This document shows, piece by piece, positions 1 to 9,372 of a stretch of DNA of 64,000 bases; the stretch's first letter is position 1, and each line of letters starts with the position of its first letter. Position numbers and translations under genes: made by a program. The notes under the pieces are model-generated. The model was not told the DNA's origin, ran no database searches, and saw only the letters and a list, made by a program, of their open reading frames with translations. Source of the DNA: Bacteroidales bacterium (GTDB lineage: Bacteria; Bacteroidota; Bacteroidia; Bacteroidales; Prolixibacteraceae); the NCBI GenBank assembly GCA_012729335.1, contig JAAYDJ010000035.1, positions 186,001-250,000 on the forward strand, in the 5' to 3' direction.

Positions 1-1088
1 TGGCGCCCATCGGCCTCAGAAAAATAGGTGATTCGGCTCATCCAGAGCCCGAACGACCAGAGAGGGGGCATCGCCGCCTTCCCTGTCAGGTTGGTATATT
101 CGTCGAGGATCTCCTTGGGTGTTCCCAGGAAAATAAAGAGGTCGGCCTCTTCGTCGCCCATCATCAGGGAGGCCACCTCATCGAAATACTTGCCGAAATC
201 GCAGGTGACGGGCGCCGTGGTATGCATAAACAAGCCGTATCCCCTGTTGCTCATATAGAAGGGTATAGGCTTATACATGGTTTCGTTTTTTACCCCGTTG
301 GCATCGTCGGTGCTGACCACCACCTTCTGGCCCCGCTTGTCGAGCCCCTTGAAGTTTTCTCCCAGGCCGAAGATCTTCTCTCCGGGAGTGAGGGAGAAGA
401 CCGCCGCCACACTGCGGCTGTAATCGGAGGAGCGCCGCACAAAACTGAAGGGCAGCACCGGAGTGAGGGTATTCACATTGTCGGTGGTGTGGTTGGTTTT
501 GGTGACCAGCTTCCCCGTGGAGTCATAGAACTCCACATGCCAGGGTTTCTCGCGGATGACCACCGATCCTCCGGTGTTGGAATAACGGTGGCCTCCTTCG
601 ATCTTTTCATATTTCCAGCTCTGGTCACGGGGGGCCACCCCATCCACCAGCATCAAAGAGTTCTCCTCAGGGGCGGTCACCTTCGCAGTTTGCCAACGTA
701 ACCTGACCGTACGGGGAGAGATGAACTCCACCATAAAGGGAAGCTCCGGGTTGACCTCATACTCCCCTTCAGGAAACTCATTCCCTTCGACGGGCCTGAC
801 AAAGGCCAGCATGTTGTTGAACGCCTGGCGGGTCTTGTACACCCCACGCTGCCACTTCAGCAGACCCTGCCCCGTGGCCGGGTCAAACGACACCAACTCA
901 TCGGCCAGAAAATAGGTGTGGCTGAAATTGCGGAAATCCTCACTGATATCAAGGGGTTCATTGAGCAGAGCCTGATCCGGCATCCCCGATGCCGGAGGCA
1001 GCTGCGCCATGACCTGGCCACTCCCCATCAGGAACAGAACCACCATAAAAATTGAAGTAATCTGGGAAGAAAGAAATTGGCGCTTCAT
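1..1088 (-). CDS. GH31 family alpha-glycosidase (alpha-xylosidase-like), N-terminal part, cut by window edge
   Basis: Secreted glycoside hydrolase of family GH31, which cleaves terminal alpha-linked glucose or xylose. Only the first 362 residues lie in the window; the rest is beyond base 1. Reading back from the ATG at 1088 gives a signal peptide (hydrophobic residues about 9-25, likely cut after VMA), then the family's N-terminal beta-sandwich with the FGLGENF motif and the PFYMSNRGYGLFMHT stretch, then the start of the TIM barrel (PPLWSFGLWMSR). The catalytic aspartates would fall outside the window. The SNRGYG form resembles YicI-type alpha-xylosidases, but substrate cannot be decided from this part. 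It is the last gene of a minus-strand run and is separated from yifB by 329 bases, so it probably has its own promoter. Confidence 0.88.
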   Translation of the reverse strand, partial: MKRQFLSSQITSIFMVVLFLMGSGQVMAQLPPASGMPDQALLNEPLDISEDFRNFSHTYFLADELVSFDPATGQGLLKWQRGVYKTRQAFNNMLAFVRPVEGNEFPEGEYEVNPELPFMVEFISPRTVRLRWQTAKVTAPEENSLMLVDGVAPRDQSWKYEKIEGGHRYSNTGGSVVIREKPWHVEFYDSTGKLVTKTNHTTDNVNTLTPVLPFSFVRRSSDYSRSVAAVFSLTPGEKIFGLGENFKGLDKRGQKVVVSTDDANGVKNETMYKPIPFYMSNRGYGLFMHTTAPVTCDFGKYFDEVASLMMGDEEADLFIFLGTPKEILDEYTNLTGKAAMPPLWSFGLWMSRITYFSEADGR

Positions 1089-1417
1089 AGGTATGATAAT
1101 TTCTTTTATTGGATGGATACTCAAAAATTCAGGGTTGATCCCACTTCCCGGCAGAAACCCGCAAAGGCTTAAACGCTCCCGGAACAAAGGATGATTCCGG
1201 GGATTCGTTGGTGAATAGTGCAAGGCATCTGATCAAAGCCATACCGGAAAATGATGAGTTCCGCCCGGACAAGGATTGGAAATAGACACCCCTTTCCTTC
1301 CGGACTTGGTTTCAGCTGGTTTATACTGTTGTTTTTACAGTCAGGGTAAAAGTAATGCAGATAAACGTGAAGACCAAATTTTTACTGCTGAAAATCGACT
1401 CCTTCCGGAAGCCGGAC
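1089..1417. other. Intergenic region with no recognised gene
   Basis: A 329-base gap between the yifB stop codon and the GH31 start. The short open frames here on either strand have no recognisable motif. I found no clear TAnnTTTG box or terminator hairpin; it probably holds the GH31 promoter and 5' untranslated region. Confidence 0.5.
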
Positions 1418-2956
1418 TTACGCGCCCCAGCTTTCCCGGTCGAGGCTGCGGTAGTGGATGGCTTCGGAGAGGTGGAAGCTTTCGATCTTGGCCGATCCTT
1501 CCAGGTCGGCAATGGTTCGGGAGAGTTTCAGGATGCGGTCGTAGGCCCTTGCTGAGAGGCCCAGTTTCTCCATCGCATTCCGGAGCAGCTGACGGCAGGG
1601 GGTATCCAGTGAAATGAGTTCTCTGACCATGCGGGAGTTCATCTGGGCATTGCAATAGACCCCGGGTATATCCTTGTACCTTTCTTCCTGGATGAGCCTG
1701 GCTTTGATCACCCTCCCGCGGATGGTCTCGCTTCTTTCTGACTGTTGCTGGTCGTTGAGTTTCTGAAAAGGAACCGGCACCACTTCCAGATGAATGTCGA
1801 TGCGGTCGAGGAGGGGCCCCGATATGCGGTTAAGATATTTGCGCACCTTTCCCGGATCACAGACGCACTCTTTCGTAGGATGGTTGTAATAGCCGCACGG
1901 ACAGGGGTTCATGGAGGCCACCAGCATGAAGCTGGCCGGGTATTCCAGGGAAATCTTCGCCCTGGAGATGGTGATCTTCCGGTCTTCCAGGGGTTGCCGC
2001 AGCACCTCCAGTGCGGAATGGCTGAATTCCGGCAGCTCATCGAGAAACAGCACGCCGTTGTGGGCCAGACTGATTTCCCCCGGCTGGGGATTCACCCCTC
2101 CGCCGACCAGTGCAATATGGGAAATGGTATGGTGGGGGCTCCGGAAGGGGCGGGTGGTCATCAGCGAGGTGTTGCTGTCGATGTGGCCGGCTACAGAGTG
2201 GATCTTAGTGGTTTCCAATGCTTCCCGCAGTGTGAAGGGAGGCAGGATGGTGGGCAGGCGGCGTGCAAGCATGGTTTTGCCGGCACCGGGCGATCCGATC
2301 ATAAGTAAATTATGCGAACCAGCGGCGGCAATCTCCAGGGCCCGTTTCACGTTTTCCTGACCCCGCACCTCTGAAAAGTCGACATCGCTCTGGCTTGCAC
2401 GCGCGAAAAACTCGGCCCGCGTGTCGACCACTGTCTGTTCAGGCTCACCCTCGTCGTTGAAGAAAGCAATCACCTCCCTGATGTTGTCCACACCATATAT
2501 CTTTAGTTTGTCAACCACGGCGGCCTCCCGGGCATTGACACGCGGCAGGATCAATCCCTCAAATCCCTCCTTCCGGGCGTTAATGGCCACGGGCAGGGCC
2601 CCCCGCGCCGCTTGCAGGGAGCCGTCAAGCGACAGCTCACCCATCAATACAAACCGCTCCAGCTTGTGGGTTTTTAACTGTTCCGAGGCGGCCAGAATCC
2701 CTATGGCCATGGGTAAATCATAGGCTGACCCTTCCTTTCGCAAATCGGCAGGGGCCATATTGACCACAATTTTCTGCTTCGGCCAGTGATAACCATTGAC
2801 CCGCAGCGATGACTCTATCCTTTGCTGGCTCTCCTTCACGGCGTTATCCGCCAATCCGACCAGCAAAAAGCGCACCCCTTTGGTGACATCGCACTCAAGG
2901 GTGATGGTGGCCGCATGAATCCCAAATACGGCACTTCCGTAAGTTTTGACTAACAT
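1418..2956 (-). CDS. YifB/ComM-family Mg-chelatase-like AAA+ ATPase
   Basis: Full-length (512 residues) member of the YifB/ComM family, AAA+ ATPases related to Mg-chelatase subunit ChlI. ComM is known to act as a hexameric helicase promoting branch migration during natural transformation. Visible: an N-terminal Lon-like/ChlI domain (residues 1 to about 180), Walker A GSPGAGKT at 221-228, Walker B GVLFLDELPEF near 301-311, the family's cysteine-rich stretch MNPCPCGYYN...CVCDPG, and the C-terminal Mg-chelatase helical domain. A 14-bp perfect palindrome (2954-2967) covers the start codon. Its cell role here is inferred from the family only; it could equally act in general recombination, since no competence genes are in view. 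Confidence 0.93.
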   Translation of the reverse strand: MLVKTYGSAVFGIHAATITLECDVTKGVRFLLVGLADNAVKESQQRIESSLRVNGYHWPKQKIVVNMAPADLRKEGSAYDLPMAIGILAASEQLKTHKLERFVLMGELSLDGSLQAARGALPVAINARKEGFEGLILPRVNAREAAVVDKLKIYGVDNIREVIAFFNDEGEPEQTVVDTRAEFFARASQSDVDFSEVRGQENVKRALEIAAAGSHNLLMIGSPGAGKTMLARRLPTILPPFTLREALETTKIHSVAGHIDSNTSLMTTRPFRSPHHTISHIALVGGGVNPQPGEISLAHNGVLFLDELPEFSHSALEVLRQPLEDRKITISRAKISLEYPASFMLVASMNPCPCGYYNHPTKECVCDPGKVRKYLNRISGPLLDRIDIHLEVVPVPFQKLNDQQQSERSETIRGRVIKARLIQEERYKDIPGVYCNAQMNSRMVRELISLDTPCRQLLRNAMEKLGLSARAYDRILKLSRTIADLEGSAKIESFHLSEAIHYRSLDRESWGA

Positions 2957-3128
2957 GACCGGTCATGGTGGGTTTGCCTAATAAAGTTAGCACTTTTTAT
3001 GGGCACACCCACCGGTCAGAGGGGGAAATTTAACAGGTAGGGGGGAACTGAGGTGAAGAAGCAGCTGACCTGAAACACGAACAGGACTGAAAGAGAGCAT
3101 AGGGGCCGAAAAAACCCGCTCTGGCTGG

Positions 3129-4073
3129 TCAGAAGGGGAGTTTGCCCAGGTCGAGGTTCCCCCCCGACAGGATAATACCGGTTTTCAGTCCGGCCACCTC
3201 TGCCTTACCCTCCAGAATGGCCCCCAGGGGCACCGCCGAGGAGGGTTCGATGATGATTTTCATCCGTTCCCACACCAGCCGCATGGCTTCGATGATCTTT
3301 TCCTCGGAAACGATGACGATATCGTCGACCTTATCCATGATGATGGCGAAATTGCGCTGTCCCAGGGAGGTGAGGAGTCCGTCGGCGATGGTAACCGGGT
3401 TTTCGGAGGGGAAGATTTTCCCGGCATGGAAAGAGCGGAAAGCGTCGTCGGCGCCTGCGGGTTCTGTAGCGATCACCCGGCAGCCTGGGGAGAGGGCTTT
3501 GGCCGAAAGGGCTGTTCCGCTGAGGAGGCCTCCGCCTCCCACGGGGGCCAGGATCAGGTCGAAACTCCCGGCATCCTCGATCATCTCTTTGGCGGCGGTG
3601 CCCTGACCGGCAATCACCCAGGCGTTGTCATAGGGGTGGACGATGGCTGCACCGGTTTGGGCGACCACCCCGGCCAGGGTCTCCTCCCGGGCCTGCAGGG
3701 TGGGCTCACAATAGGTAATGATTCCTCCGTAGCCGGCCACTGCCTTTTTCTTGATCTCCGGAGCGGTGCGGGGCATGACGATATAAGCCGGAATGCCCCG
3801 CATGCGGGCGGCCAGAGCCAGGGCCGCCGCATGGTTCCCCGACGAGTGGGTGGCCACACCCCGTGCCGCCTCCTCCTCAGACAACGAAAAAACCGCATTG
3901 CAGGCCCCCCTGAACTTAAAAGCCCCCACCTTCTGGAAATTCTCGCACTTGAAAAATAACTCCCCGCCAGTGATGGCATTGATGCTTTCCGAAGAATAGA
4001 GGGGAGTCCGGTGAACATACGGAGCTATGCGGGCATGGGCTGCCACCACATCGCCAAATTCAGGAATCTTCAT
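3129..4073 (-). CDS. PLP-dependent threonine/serine dehydratase (serine racemase-like)
   Basis: Fold-type II PLP enzyme of the threonine dehydratase/serine racemase group (314 residues). The PLP lysine is K53 in GAFKFRG, the phosphate-binding loop SSGNHAAALA follows, then the glycine loop GGGGLLSG and the C-terminal SGGN. There is no C-terminal ACT domain, so it resembles catabolic TdcB or serine racemase rather than feedback-regulated IlvA. An in-frame reading could start at 4235, but that extension lies inside the PrsW-like gene and has no homology-like content; the ATG at 4073 gives the normal family N-terminus and overlaps the upstream stop by 14 bases, suggesting translational coupling. 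Deamination versus racemisation cannot be told from sequence alone. Confidence 0.85.
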   Translation of the reverse strand: MKIPEFGDVVAAHARIAPYVHRTPLYSSESINAITGGELFFKCENFQKVGAFKFRGACNAVFSLSEEEAARGVATHSSGNHAAALALAARMRGIPAYIVMPRTAPEIKKKAVAGYGGIITYCEPTLQAREETLAGVVAQTGAAIVHPYDNAWVIAGQGTAAKEMIEDAGSFDLILAPVGGGGLLSGTALSAKALSPGCRVIATEPAGADDAFRSFHAGKIFPSENPVTIADGLLTSLGQRNFAIIMDKVDDIVIVSEEKIIEAMRLVWERMKIIIEPSSAVPLGAILEGKAEVAGLKTGIILSGGNLDLGKLPF

Positions 4074-4773
4074 TTTTTGGAGTAAATTTTCTATTGAGAA
4101 GTTCGAAATCGGTTTTGAAGTAACTCTGGTCTGAAAGATGTCTGATCCGCCGCCATCCCGACACATAGAGGAAAACAATGAAAGCCAGGAAAACCACCCA
4201 GAGCCATTCGATCCCTGTGAAAAGAATAAAGTCATAGATTCCGTGAAGGACCATGGGAACGACGAGGGCTTTCCACTTCATGGCCCGGCTTTCTTCAGGA
4301 TGAAACCTGGCCATTCCGAAATAAAAGCCCATGGTGATGCCGAAGATGGCATGGGCGGGTACGGCGGTGAATGCGCGGAGGAGTCCGGTGGCATAACCAT
4401 CCTGCATAACGTAAAGCAGATTCTCAATGGCGGCAAATCCCAGGGAGATAAAGGTTCCATAAACGATGCCGTCGTATTTGTCGTTGAAGGCGGGTCTTTT
4501 CCAGATGAGCAGGAAGAGGGCGATGAACTTAAACACCTCCTCGGTGAGGCCGGCCACGGCGAAAGCCGACCAGGCGGCTTCAGCGATCCCTTCCAGTGGG
4601 TCGCCCACCTCCGCGAGAACACCCTCGACTACCATTACGGGGAGGACAATCGCCATCCCCGCCAGCAGCGAGAGCAGCAACAGCCATACCGGTTCCTTTT
4701 CGTACTTATCGCGGAACCAGACATAACCGGCAACGACGGCTACCGGAGCGAGGGAGATCAGGAGGATGTCCAT
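4060..4773 (-). CDS. PrsW-family intramembrane protease
   Basis: Polytopic membrane protein (237 residues, about 7-8 hydrophobic segments) of the PrsW/CPBP-related glutamic intramembrane protease group. Family motifs are visible: EExxK as EEVFK, FxxxE as FAAIE, and conserved histidines in HAIFG and HGIYD, the last pairing with an aspartate. In Bacillus, PrsW cuts an anti-sigma factor at site 1; no anti-sigma gene adjoins this copy, so the substrate is unknown. The C-terminus ends in a basic, soluble tail of about 35 residues. It lies between pnp (92-base gap) and the PLP dehydratase (14-base overlap) and is probably co-transcribed with both. Confidence 0.85.
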   Translation of the reverse strand: MDILLISLAPVAVVAGYVWFRDKYEKEPVWLLLLSLLAGMAIVLPVMVVEGVLAEVGDPLEGIAEAAWSAFAVAGLTEEVFKFIALFLLIWKRPAFNDKYDGIVYGTFISLGFAAIENLLYVMQDGYATGLLRAFTAVPAHAIFGITMGFYFGMARFHPEESRAMKWKALVVPMVLHGIYDFILFTGIEWLWVVFLAFIVFLYVSGWRRIRHLSDQSYFKTDFELLNRKFTPKNEDS

Positions 4774-4865
4774 GGCAGGGTCAAAGGGCTGATGGTGGGC
4801 AATCCCGGTTCAAATCAAAGCTGCGGCCCGCGGAGGGGGAGGAAACCCCCTGACCGGAAGGGGGA

Positions 4866-5678
4866 TCACAGGCTTTCGATCAGTTTTTTCATGATAAGGG
4901 TCATTTTGGGTTCGGCGGCCATGGCGACCTGCTGTACCTCTTCATGGGAAATCTCGACGATTTGCCCCGGAACCCCGCTGTCGGTGATGATGGAAATGCC
5001 GAAAACCCGCATGCCGGCATGCCGGGCAACGATCACCTCCGGAACGGTACTCATGCCCACGGCATCTCCGCCCAGCTTCCTGAACATCAGGTATTCGGCG
5101 GGCGTCTCAAAGGTAGGACCCGACACTCCTACATATACCCCTTCCTGAAGATGGAAGTTGTTTTCAAGGGCAATTTGCTTGGCATTCATACGGAGCCGTT
5201 CGTCATACACCCGGCTCATGTCGGGGAAGCGCGGCCCCAGTGACGCCTCATTACGGCCCCGGAGGGGATGCTCAGGGAAAAAGTTGATGTGGTCACGGAT
5301 CACCATGATATCCCCCACCCGGTATTCAGGGTTGAGGCCGCCACTGGCATTGGATACAAAAAGGTTGACGATGCCCAGTTCCCGCATCACCCTGACCGGG
5401 AAGGTCACCTCCTTCATGTCGTACCCCTCATAGTAGTGAAACCGCCCCTGCATGGCCAGTACCGTCTTGCTTCCCAGTTTTCCGAAAATCAGCCGGCCGG
5501 CATGCCCGTCGACCGTCGAAACCGGAAAATGGGGAATCTCCCCGTAAGGAATGGTCTCCAGGATCTCCATCTCCCTGACCAACCCTCCCAGGCCCGTCCC
5601 CAGGACAATCCCCGTGTCACACTTTATCCCTGCTTTTGCGGATATGTAATTCGCGGTTGCTTTTATTTTCTCCAACAT
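4866..5678 (-). CDS. Purine nucleoside phosphorylase
   Basis: Trimeric-type purine nucleoside phosphorylase (270 residues), which phosphorolyses inosine and guanosine to the free base and ribose-1-phosphate in purine salvage. Motifs: GTGLGGL near the N-terminus (phosphate site), GRFHYYEGYDMKEVTFPVR, VSNASGGLNP, and GPTFETPAEYLMFRKLGGDAVGMSTVPE, the family's base-binding block. I chose the start MLEKIKATANYI at 5678 because it matches the usual family N-terminus; a start at 5699 would add seven residues. The chosen start places the first 62 bases inside the end of lpxK, a long overlap. The lpxK-pnp order is common in Bacteroidales. Confidence 0.93.
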   Translation of the reverse strand: MLEKIKATANYISAKAGIKCDTGIVLGTGLGGLVREMEILETIPYGEIPHFPVSTVDGHAGRLIFGKLGSKTVLAMQGRFHYYEGYDMKEVTFPVRVMRELGIVNLFVSNASGGLNPEYRVGDIMVIRDHINFFPEHPLRGRNEASLGPRFPDMSRVYDERLRMNAKQIALENNFHLQEGVYVGVSGPTFETPAEYLMFRKLGGDAVGMSTVPEVIVARHAGMRVFGISIITDSGVPGQIVEISHEEVQQVAMAAEPKMTLIMKKLIESL

Positions 5679-6717
5679 ATTCCAGAATTTTTTGATCAAA
5701 CAATTTTCCTTCCCGGTCCAGAAACTTGACCTGGATAGGTAATATATAAAAAGAAGATTTGACGTCGACGGTAAAGAGGTCGTGACGGGTAAGCCTCACC
5801 ATATCTTTCTCGGTGGTGATGAGGATCCGCCGGGTGCCCTGCAGGCGGTAGAACTTCTGAAGGATCAGCTGAATATCGTTTTCGGTGTAATAGTGGTGGT
5901 CGGGGAAGAGGGCCGTATCGACAAACTGGGAGAGTTTTTTCACATGTTCGACCACATATTCTGGTGAGGCGATGCCGGTCACCAGCAGGATACCCATGCG
6001 GGAGGTGTCGGTAAAGAGGTCCATGGGCTGGCCTTCCGGGAAATAGGGATAGAGTTGCCCGTAAACCATAGTGGTAAAGAAGAGTTGCTGGTAGGGGAAC
6101 TGAAAGACCTCCTTGGCCATGATCCGCCGGGTGATGGGGGTGATTTCACCGGGGCATTTGGTGATGATGATAATGTTGGCCCTGCGGATTTGCCTGGGGC
6201 TTTCGCGGAGGCGGCCATAGGGAAGGATGTGGTCATCGCGGAGGGGTTTGTTGTAGTCGATCAGCAGGACGTTGAGCCCCGGGGTTACCCTCCGGTGCTG
6301 AAAGGCATCGTCGAGGAGCACCACGTCGGGAGAGGCTTCCAGGGCAAAAAGCTGATTCAGTCCCGCCACCCGGTCTTCACAAACCGATACCGTCACCGAA
6401 GGGAATTTTTTCTTGACCTGAAGGGGCTCATCCCCGACATCGGTGACCTCCGACTGGGTCTGCACCAGGAGAAATCCCTTGGTTTTGCGTTTGTATCCAC
6501 GGCTGAGGGTGGCCACACGGAACTGCGACTTAAGGAGCCTGACCAGATATTCGGTATGGGGCGTTTTACCGGTCCCTCCCACGGTAATGTTCCCGATGGA
6601 AATCACAGGTGCATCAAAATCCACACTCTTGAGGATCTTGAGGTCGTAAAGCCAATTCCTGACCGACATGACAAACCCGTAAACCAGGGAAAGGGGATAC
6701 AATGCCAGCTTCCGCAT
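5617..6717 (-). CDS. lpxK: Tetraacyldisaccharide 4'-kinase (lipid A biosynthesis)
   Basis: LpxK (366 residues) phosphorylates the 4' position of the lipid A disaccharide precursor at the inner membrane. An N-terminal hydrophobic stretch (LALYPLSLVYGFVMSVRNWLY) is followed by the P-loop GGTGKT at residues 47-52 within SIGNITVGGTGKTP. The family blocks LSRGYKRKTKG, VGDEPLQVKKKFP, and DDAFQHRRVTPGLNVLLID are all present. It shows that the organism makes lipid A. The 3' end overlaps pnp by 62 bases. It lies downstream of sppA on the same strand with a 187-base gap that carries a possible terminator hairpin. Confidence 0.95.
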   Translation of the reverse strand: MRKLALYPLSLVYGFVMSVRNWLYDLKILKSVDFDAPVISIGNITVGGTGKTPHTEYLVRLLKSQFRVATLSRGYKRKTKGFLLVQTQSEVTDVGDEPLQVKKKFPSVTVSVCEDRVAGLNQLFALEASPDVVLLDDAFQHRRVTPGLNVLLIDYNKPLRDDHILPYGRLRESPRQIRRANIIIITKCPGEITPITRRIMAKEVFQFPYQQLFFTTMVYGQLYPYFPEGQPMDLFTDTSRMGILLVTGIASPEYVVEHVKKLSQFVDTALFPDHHYYTENDIQLILQKFYRLQGTRRILITTEKDMVRLTRHDLFTVDVKSSFYILPIQVKFLDREGKLFDQKILEYVGENKSNRELHIRKSRDKV

Positions 6718-6855
6718 ACACCTGAATTTTGGGTGACTAAGGTAATAATTATTGGCCGAATTACCCTAAGAAAGTCACATGGTGCTTTGAACACATATGG
6801 ACATGGTGTTCCTGCGGCGTGTTACGTGAGGTAAAAAGCCTGCGACACGTCAAAG

Positions 6856-6889
6856 AGCCCTCATCAGGTTCCTCACGGCCGGGAGGGCT
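6856..6889 (-). terminator. Possible terminator hairpin downstream of sppA
   Basis: An AGCCCTC/GAGGGCT inverted repeat with a 20-base loop lies 16 bases past the sppA stop codon and is followed on the minus strand by only a weak T-rich tail (CTTT). It may be a weak or factor-dependent terminator, or only a hairpin. Confidence 0.35.
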
Positions 6890-6904
6890 TTATGGATCTT
6901 TTGG

Positions 6905-8689
6905 TCAATGGATGACCACGTCGTAGGGCAATCGGGCGTATATCCCGTTCATATTTTTGAGGCGGCTGATCTGCTCATAGTGGGTATAGGCCTCACCGAG
7001 TTCGTGGCGCAGGAACCAGGTACGGGCATTGTCGGTACCTCCTTTCAGCATCTCGGTGAAAGGATCGGCCAGTTCGGGAAGCTTCACCACCCGGTAGTTT
7101 TCAAGACCTGCCATTTCTGCGGCCTCGCGTACGGCCTCATCCAGTCCGCCCAGTTCGTCGACCAGCCCGATCTGCAGAGCGTTCTCACCGCTCCAGACCC
7201 TGCCCTGGCCAATGGAATCCACGGCAGAAAAAGCCATTTTGCGGCCATCGGCCACCCGTGTCACGAAAAGGGCATATCCCTCCTCAATGTAGCTCTGCAT
7301 AAGGTTGCGCTCGAAATCGGTCATGGGCCTGACCAGCGAAGGCATGTCGGCATGTTCATTGGTTTTTACCACATCGGTGGTAATCCCCAGTTTATCCTCC
7401 ATGAGTTTCCCGGCGTTGGGAATCAGCCCGAAGATGCCGATCGAGCCGGTGATCGTATTGGGATGGGCCAGGATCTTGTCGGCGGCGCAGGCGATATAGT
7501 ATCCCCCGGAGGCGGCCACGTTCCCCATGGAGGCCACCACCACCTTTTCATCGGCGGCCAGCTTCACCTCCCGCCAGATCACCTCCGAATCATAGGCACT
7601 CCCTCCGGGAGAATCGATGCGCAAGACAACCGCCTTGTAACTCGAATCCTGCCTCACCTTGCGGATTTCACGCGAGAGCTTGGCGCCGTTGATACCTTCG
7701 CTACCCACCATCATGGCATTGCCGATTTCGCCGCTGGCATAAATGACAGCAATTTTATTGCGTGAGAAACTCCCTTTTTTTGCCGCTTTTGGTAGCGGGG
7801 CCCGGGCATAGTCCGTGACCGTCACCAGGGGGATTCCCTTTTTGGGGGCGGTGCCCGTGATGGACCTCAGGTCGTCGAGCACCTGATCCTTGTATTTCAG
7901 GGTATCGACGAGTCCGGCAGCCAGAACCTCCTCCGCCTTCCGGAAGGTCAGCACCTGGTCGGCCAGGGCATTCAGCTTCTCCACCGGAAGCTCCCTTTCA
8001 CCTGAGATTCCCGACAGCATGTGGTTCCACATGCTCTGCAGGTAAACCAGGCGCTGCTCACGGTTTTCAGGACTCATCTCCTCAAGCATGTAAGGTTCTA
8101 CCGCGGCCTTGAATTTGCCGTGCCGGACGACCTGCACCTCCACACCCAGTTTCTCGAGGGCATTCTTATAAAAGGAGACTTCCCCGCCCAGCCCTCTGAA
8201 GTCCATCACCCCGCGGGGGTTGAGGACGATCTTGTCGGCGGCTGTAGCCAGATAATAGGCCAACTGGTCGAACATGTCGCCGTAAACATAAACCGGTTTG
8301 TCAGAACTGTCGCGAAACGCCTGCAGCGCATTCCGGATCTCCTCCACGGCAGCCATGCCTGCATTCATCACCGACGCTTCAATATAAATGCACTTGATCC
8401 GGTCATCGTCACGGGCCTTGTCTATGGCCGTGAGAATGTCGTCAAGTCCCGTCTTCCGGGCCTGGCTCAAACCCGGAATGTTCAGCTCCGAAAAGGGATC
8501 ACGGGGCGCCCGGTCCACAATCTGGTGGTCCAGCTTAAGCATCAGCATGGAGTTGTTTTCTACCACCACCGTCTTTTCCACCGAGGAAACCATGGCACCG
8601 ATCACGCCGGCAATGATGAAAAAAAGCACCAGCGTCGTCAGAAGAATACCCGTGACGGTAGCCAGGGTATATTTCAGGAATTCTTTCAT
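6905..8689 (-). CDS. sppA: Signal peptide peptidase SppA, 67K type
   Basis: Inner-membrane serine protease (594 residues) of the S49 family in the long tandem-domain form, which degrades cleaved signal peptides. One N-terminal transmembrane helix (residues about 8-32) anchors it, followed by two ClpP-like domains. The catalytic lysine lies in GKFKAAVEPYM of the first domain and the nucleophile serine in GNVAASGGYYIA of the second, as in the E. coli Ser/Lys dyad. The glycine-rich DSPGGSAYDSEV and TGSIGIFG motifs are also present. It is divergently arranged with folK, with a 78-base gap holding both promoters. Confidence 0.95.
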   Translation of the reverse strand: MKEFLKYTLATVTGILLTTLVLFFIIAGVIGAMVSSVEKTVVVENNSMLMLKLDHQIVDRAPRDPFSELNIPGLSQARKTGLDDILTAIDKARDDDRIKCIYIEASVMNAGMAAVEEIRNALQAFRDSSDKPVYVYGDMFDQLAYYLATAADKIVLNPRGVMDFRGLGGEVSFYKNALEKLGVEVQVVRHGKFKAAVEPYMLEEMSPENREQRLVYLQSMWNHMLSGISGERELPVEKLNALADQVLTFRKAEEVLAAGLVDTLKYKDQVLDDLRSITGTAPKKGIPLVTVTDYARAPLPKAAKKGSFSRNKIAVIYASGEIGNAMMVGSEGINGAKLSREIRKVRQDSSYKAVVLRIDSPGGSAYDSEVIWREVKLAADEKVVVASMGNVAASGGYYIACAADKILAHPNTITGSIGIFGLIPNAGKLMEDKLGITTDVVKTNEHADMPSLVRPMTDFERNLMQSYIEEGYALFVTRVADGRKMAFSAVDSIGQGRVWSGENALQIGLVDELGGLDEAVREAAEMAGLENYRVVKLPELADPFTEMLKGGTDNARTWFLRHELGEAYTHYEQISRLKNMNGIYARLPYDVVIH

Positions 8690-8767
8690 AACCGATATTT
8701 TATGTAATATTTATACTTTCGTTCAGAGAATAGGTCTTTGCACCCTGTATTAAATTACACAAAAGTA

Positions 8768-9280
8768 ATGGAAGAACACCAACTATTCCTCTGTTTGGGT
8801 GGAAACCTGGGCCCGAAGGCGGAAAATTTCCACCGGGCCCTGATGCTGATTGAGGAACGTATCGGACCCCTCCGGAAGGTGTCGCCGGTCTATGCTTCGC
8901 CACCCTGGGGTTTCAGAACACGTTATCCCTTTTGGAACCAGGTGGCGGAGGTCGCTACCCGCCTCTCCCCCGAGGCGGTGCTCCGGGAAATCGGAGATAT
9001 TGAACGTCTCTTTGGCCGGAAAAGGGGAGAAGGGGGATACCGCTCACGGAAAATGGACGTGGATATCCTCTTCTATGACCGGCTGGTCATGGCCACCGGA
9101 GCACTCACCCTGCCCCACCCCCGCCTGGCCGAACGCCGGTTTGTCCTGGTCCCCCTGGCCGATATCGCCCCGGAGTTGATCCACCCGGTGACGGGAATGA
9201 CCGTTGCCCGGATGCTGGCCACCTCCTCCGATCCCTCGGCAGTCACCCCTGTCTCCCCGCAAAAACTACACCCCCGGTAA
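8768..9280 (+). CDS. folK: 6-hydroxymethyl-7,8-dihydropterin pyrophosphokinase (folate pathway)
   Basis: FolK/HPPK (170 residues) transfers pyrophosphate from ATP to hydroxymethyl-dihydropterin, the step before dihydropteroate synthase. The family signature is complete: LCLGGNLGPKAENF, VSPVYASPPWGF, FWNQVAEV, then RKMDVDILFYD carrying the two metal-binding aspartates, and LPHPRLAERRFVLVPLADI. An upstream TTG at 8738 is in frame but the ATG at 8768 gives the normal N-terminus. This is the full-length canonical copy; a second, short folK-like gene lies at 21968-22339 next to folX and a folM-like gene. Confidence 0.93.
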   Translation: MEEHQLFLCLGGNLGPKAENFHRALMLIEERIGPLRKVSPVYASPPWGFRTRYPFWNQVAEVATRLSPEAVLREIGDIERLFGRKRGEGGYRSRKMDVDILFYDRLVMATGALTLPHPRLAERRFVLVPLADIAPELIHPVTGMTVARMLATSSDPSAVTPVSPQKLHPR

Positions 9281-9372
9281 AACGCAATTTTTGCCGGGAT
9301 CCCCCCCGGGAACGTCATCTTGGTAAGGTTTTTGTTGTATTGCAGCTGAAAACCAACTAAAGAAAAAGTACT

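Noticed and set aside
2954-2967. 14-bp palindrome at the yifB start codon
   Set aside because: Seen clearly, but short, and partly set by the ATG start itself; no matching site elsewhere, so no regulatory claim is made.
4074-4235. N-terminal extension of the PLP dehydratase reading
   Set aside because: The 54 additional codons overlap the end of the PrsW-like gene in another frame and have no similarity to dehydratase N-termini.
4138-5148. Plus-strand open frame of 336 codons over the PrsW-like gene
   Set aside because: It covers parts of two recognised minus-strand genes and lacks motifs; a codon-bias shadow.
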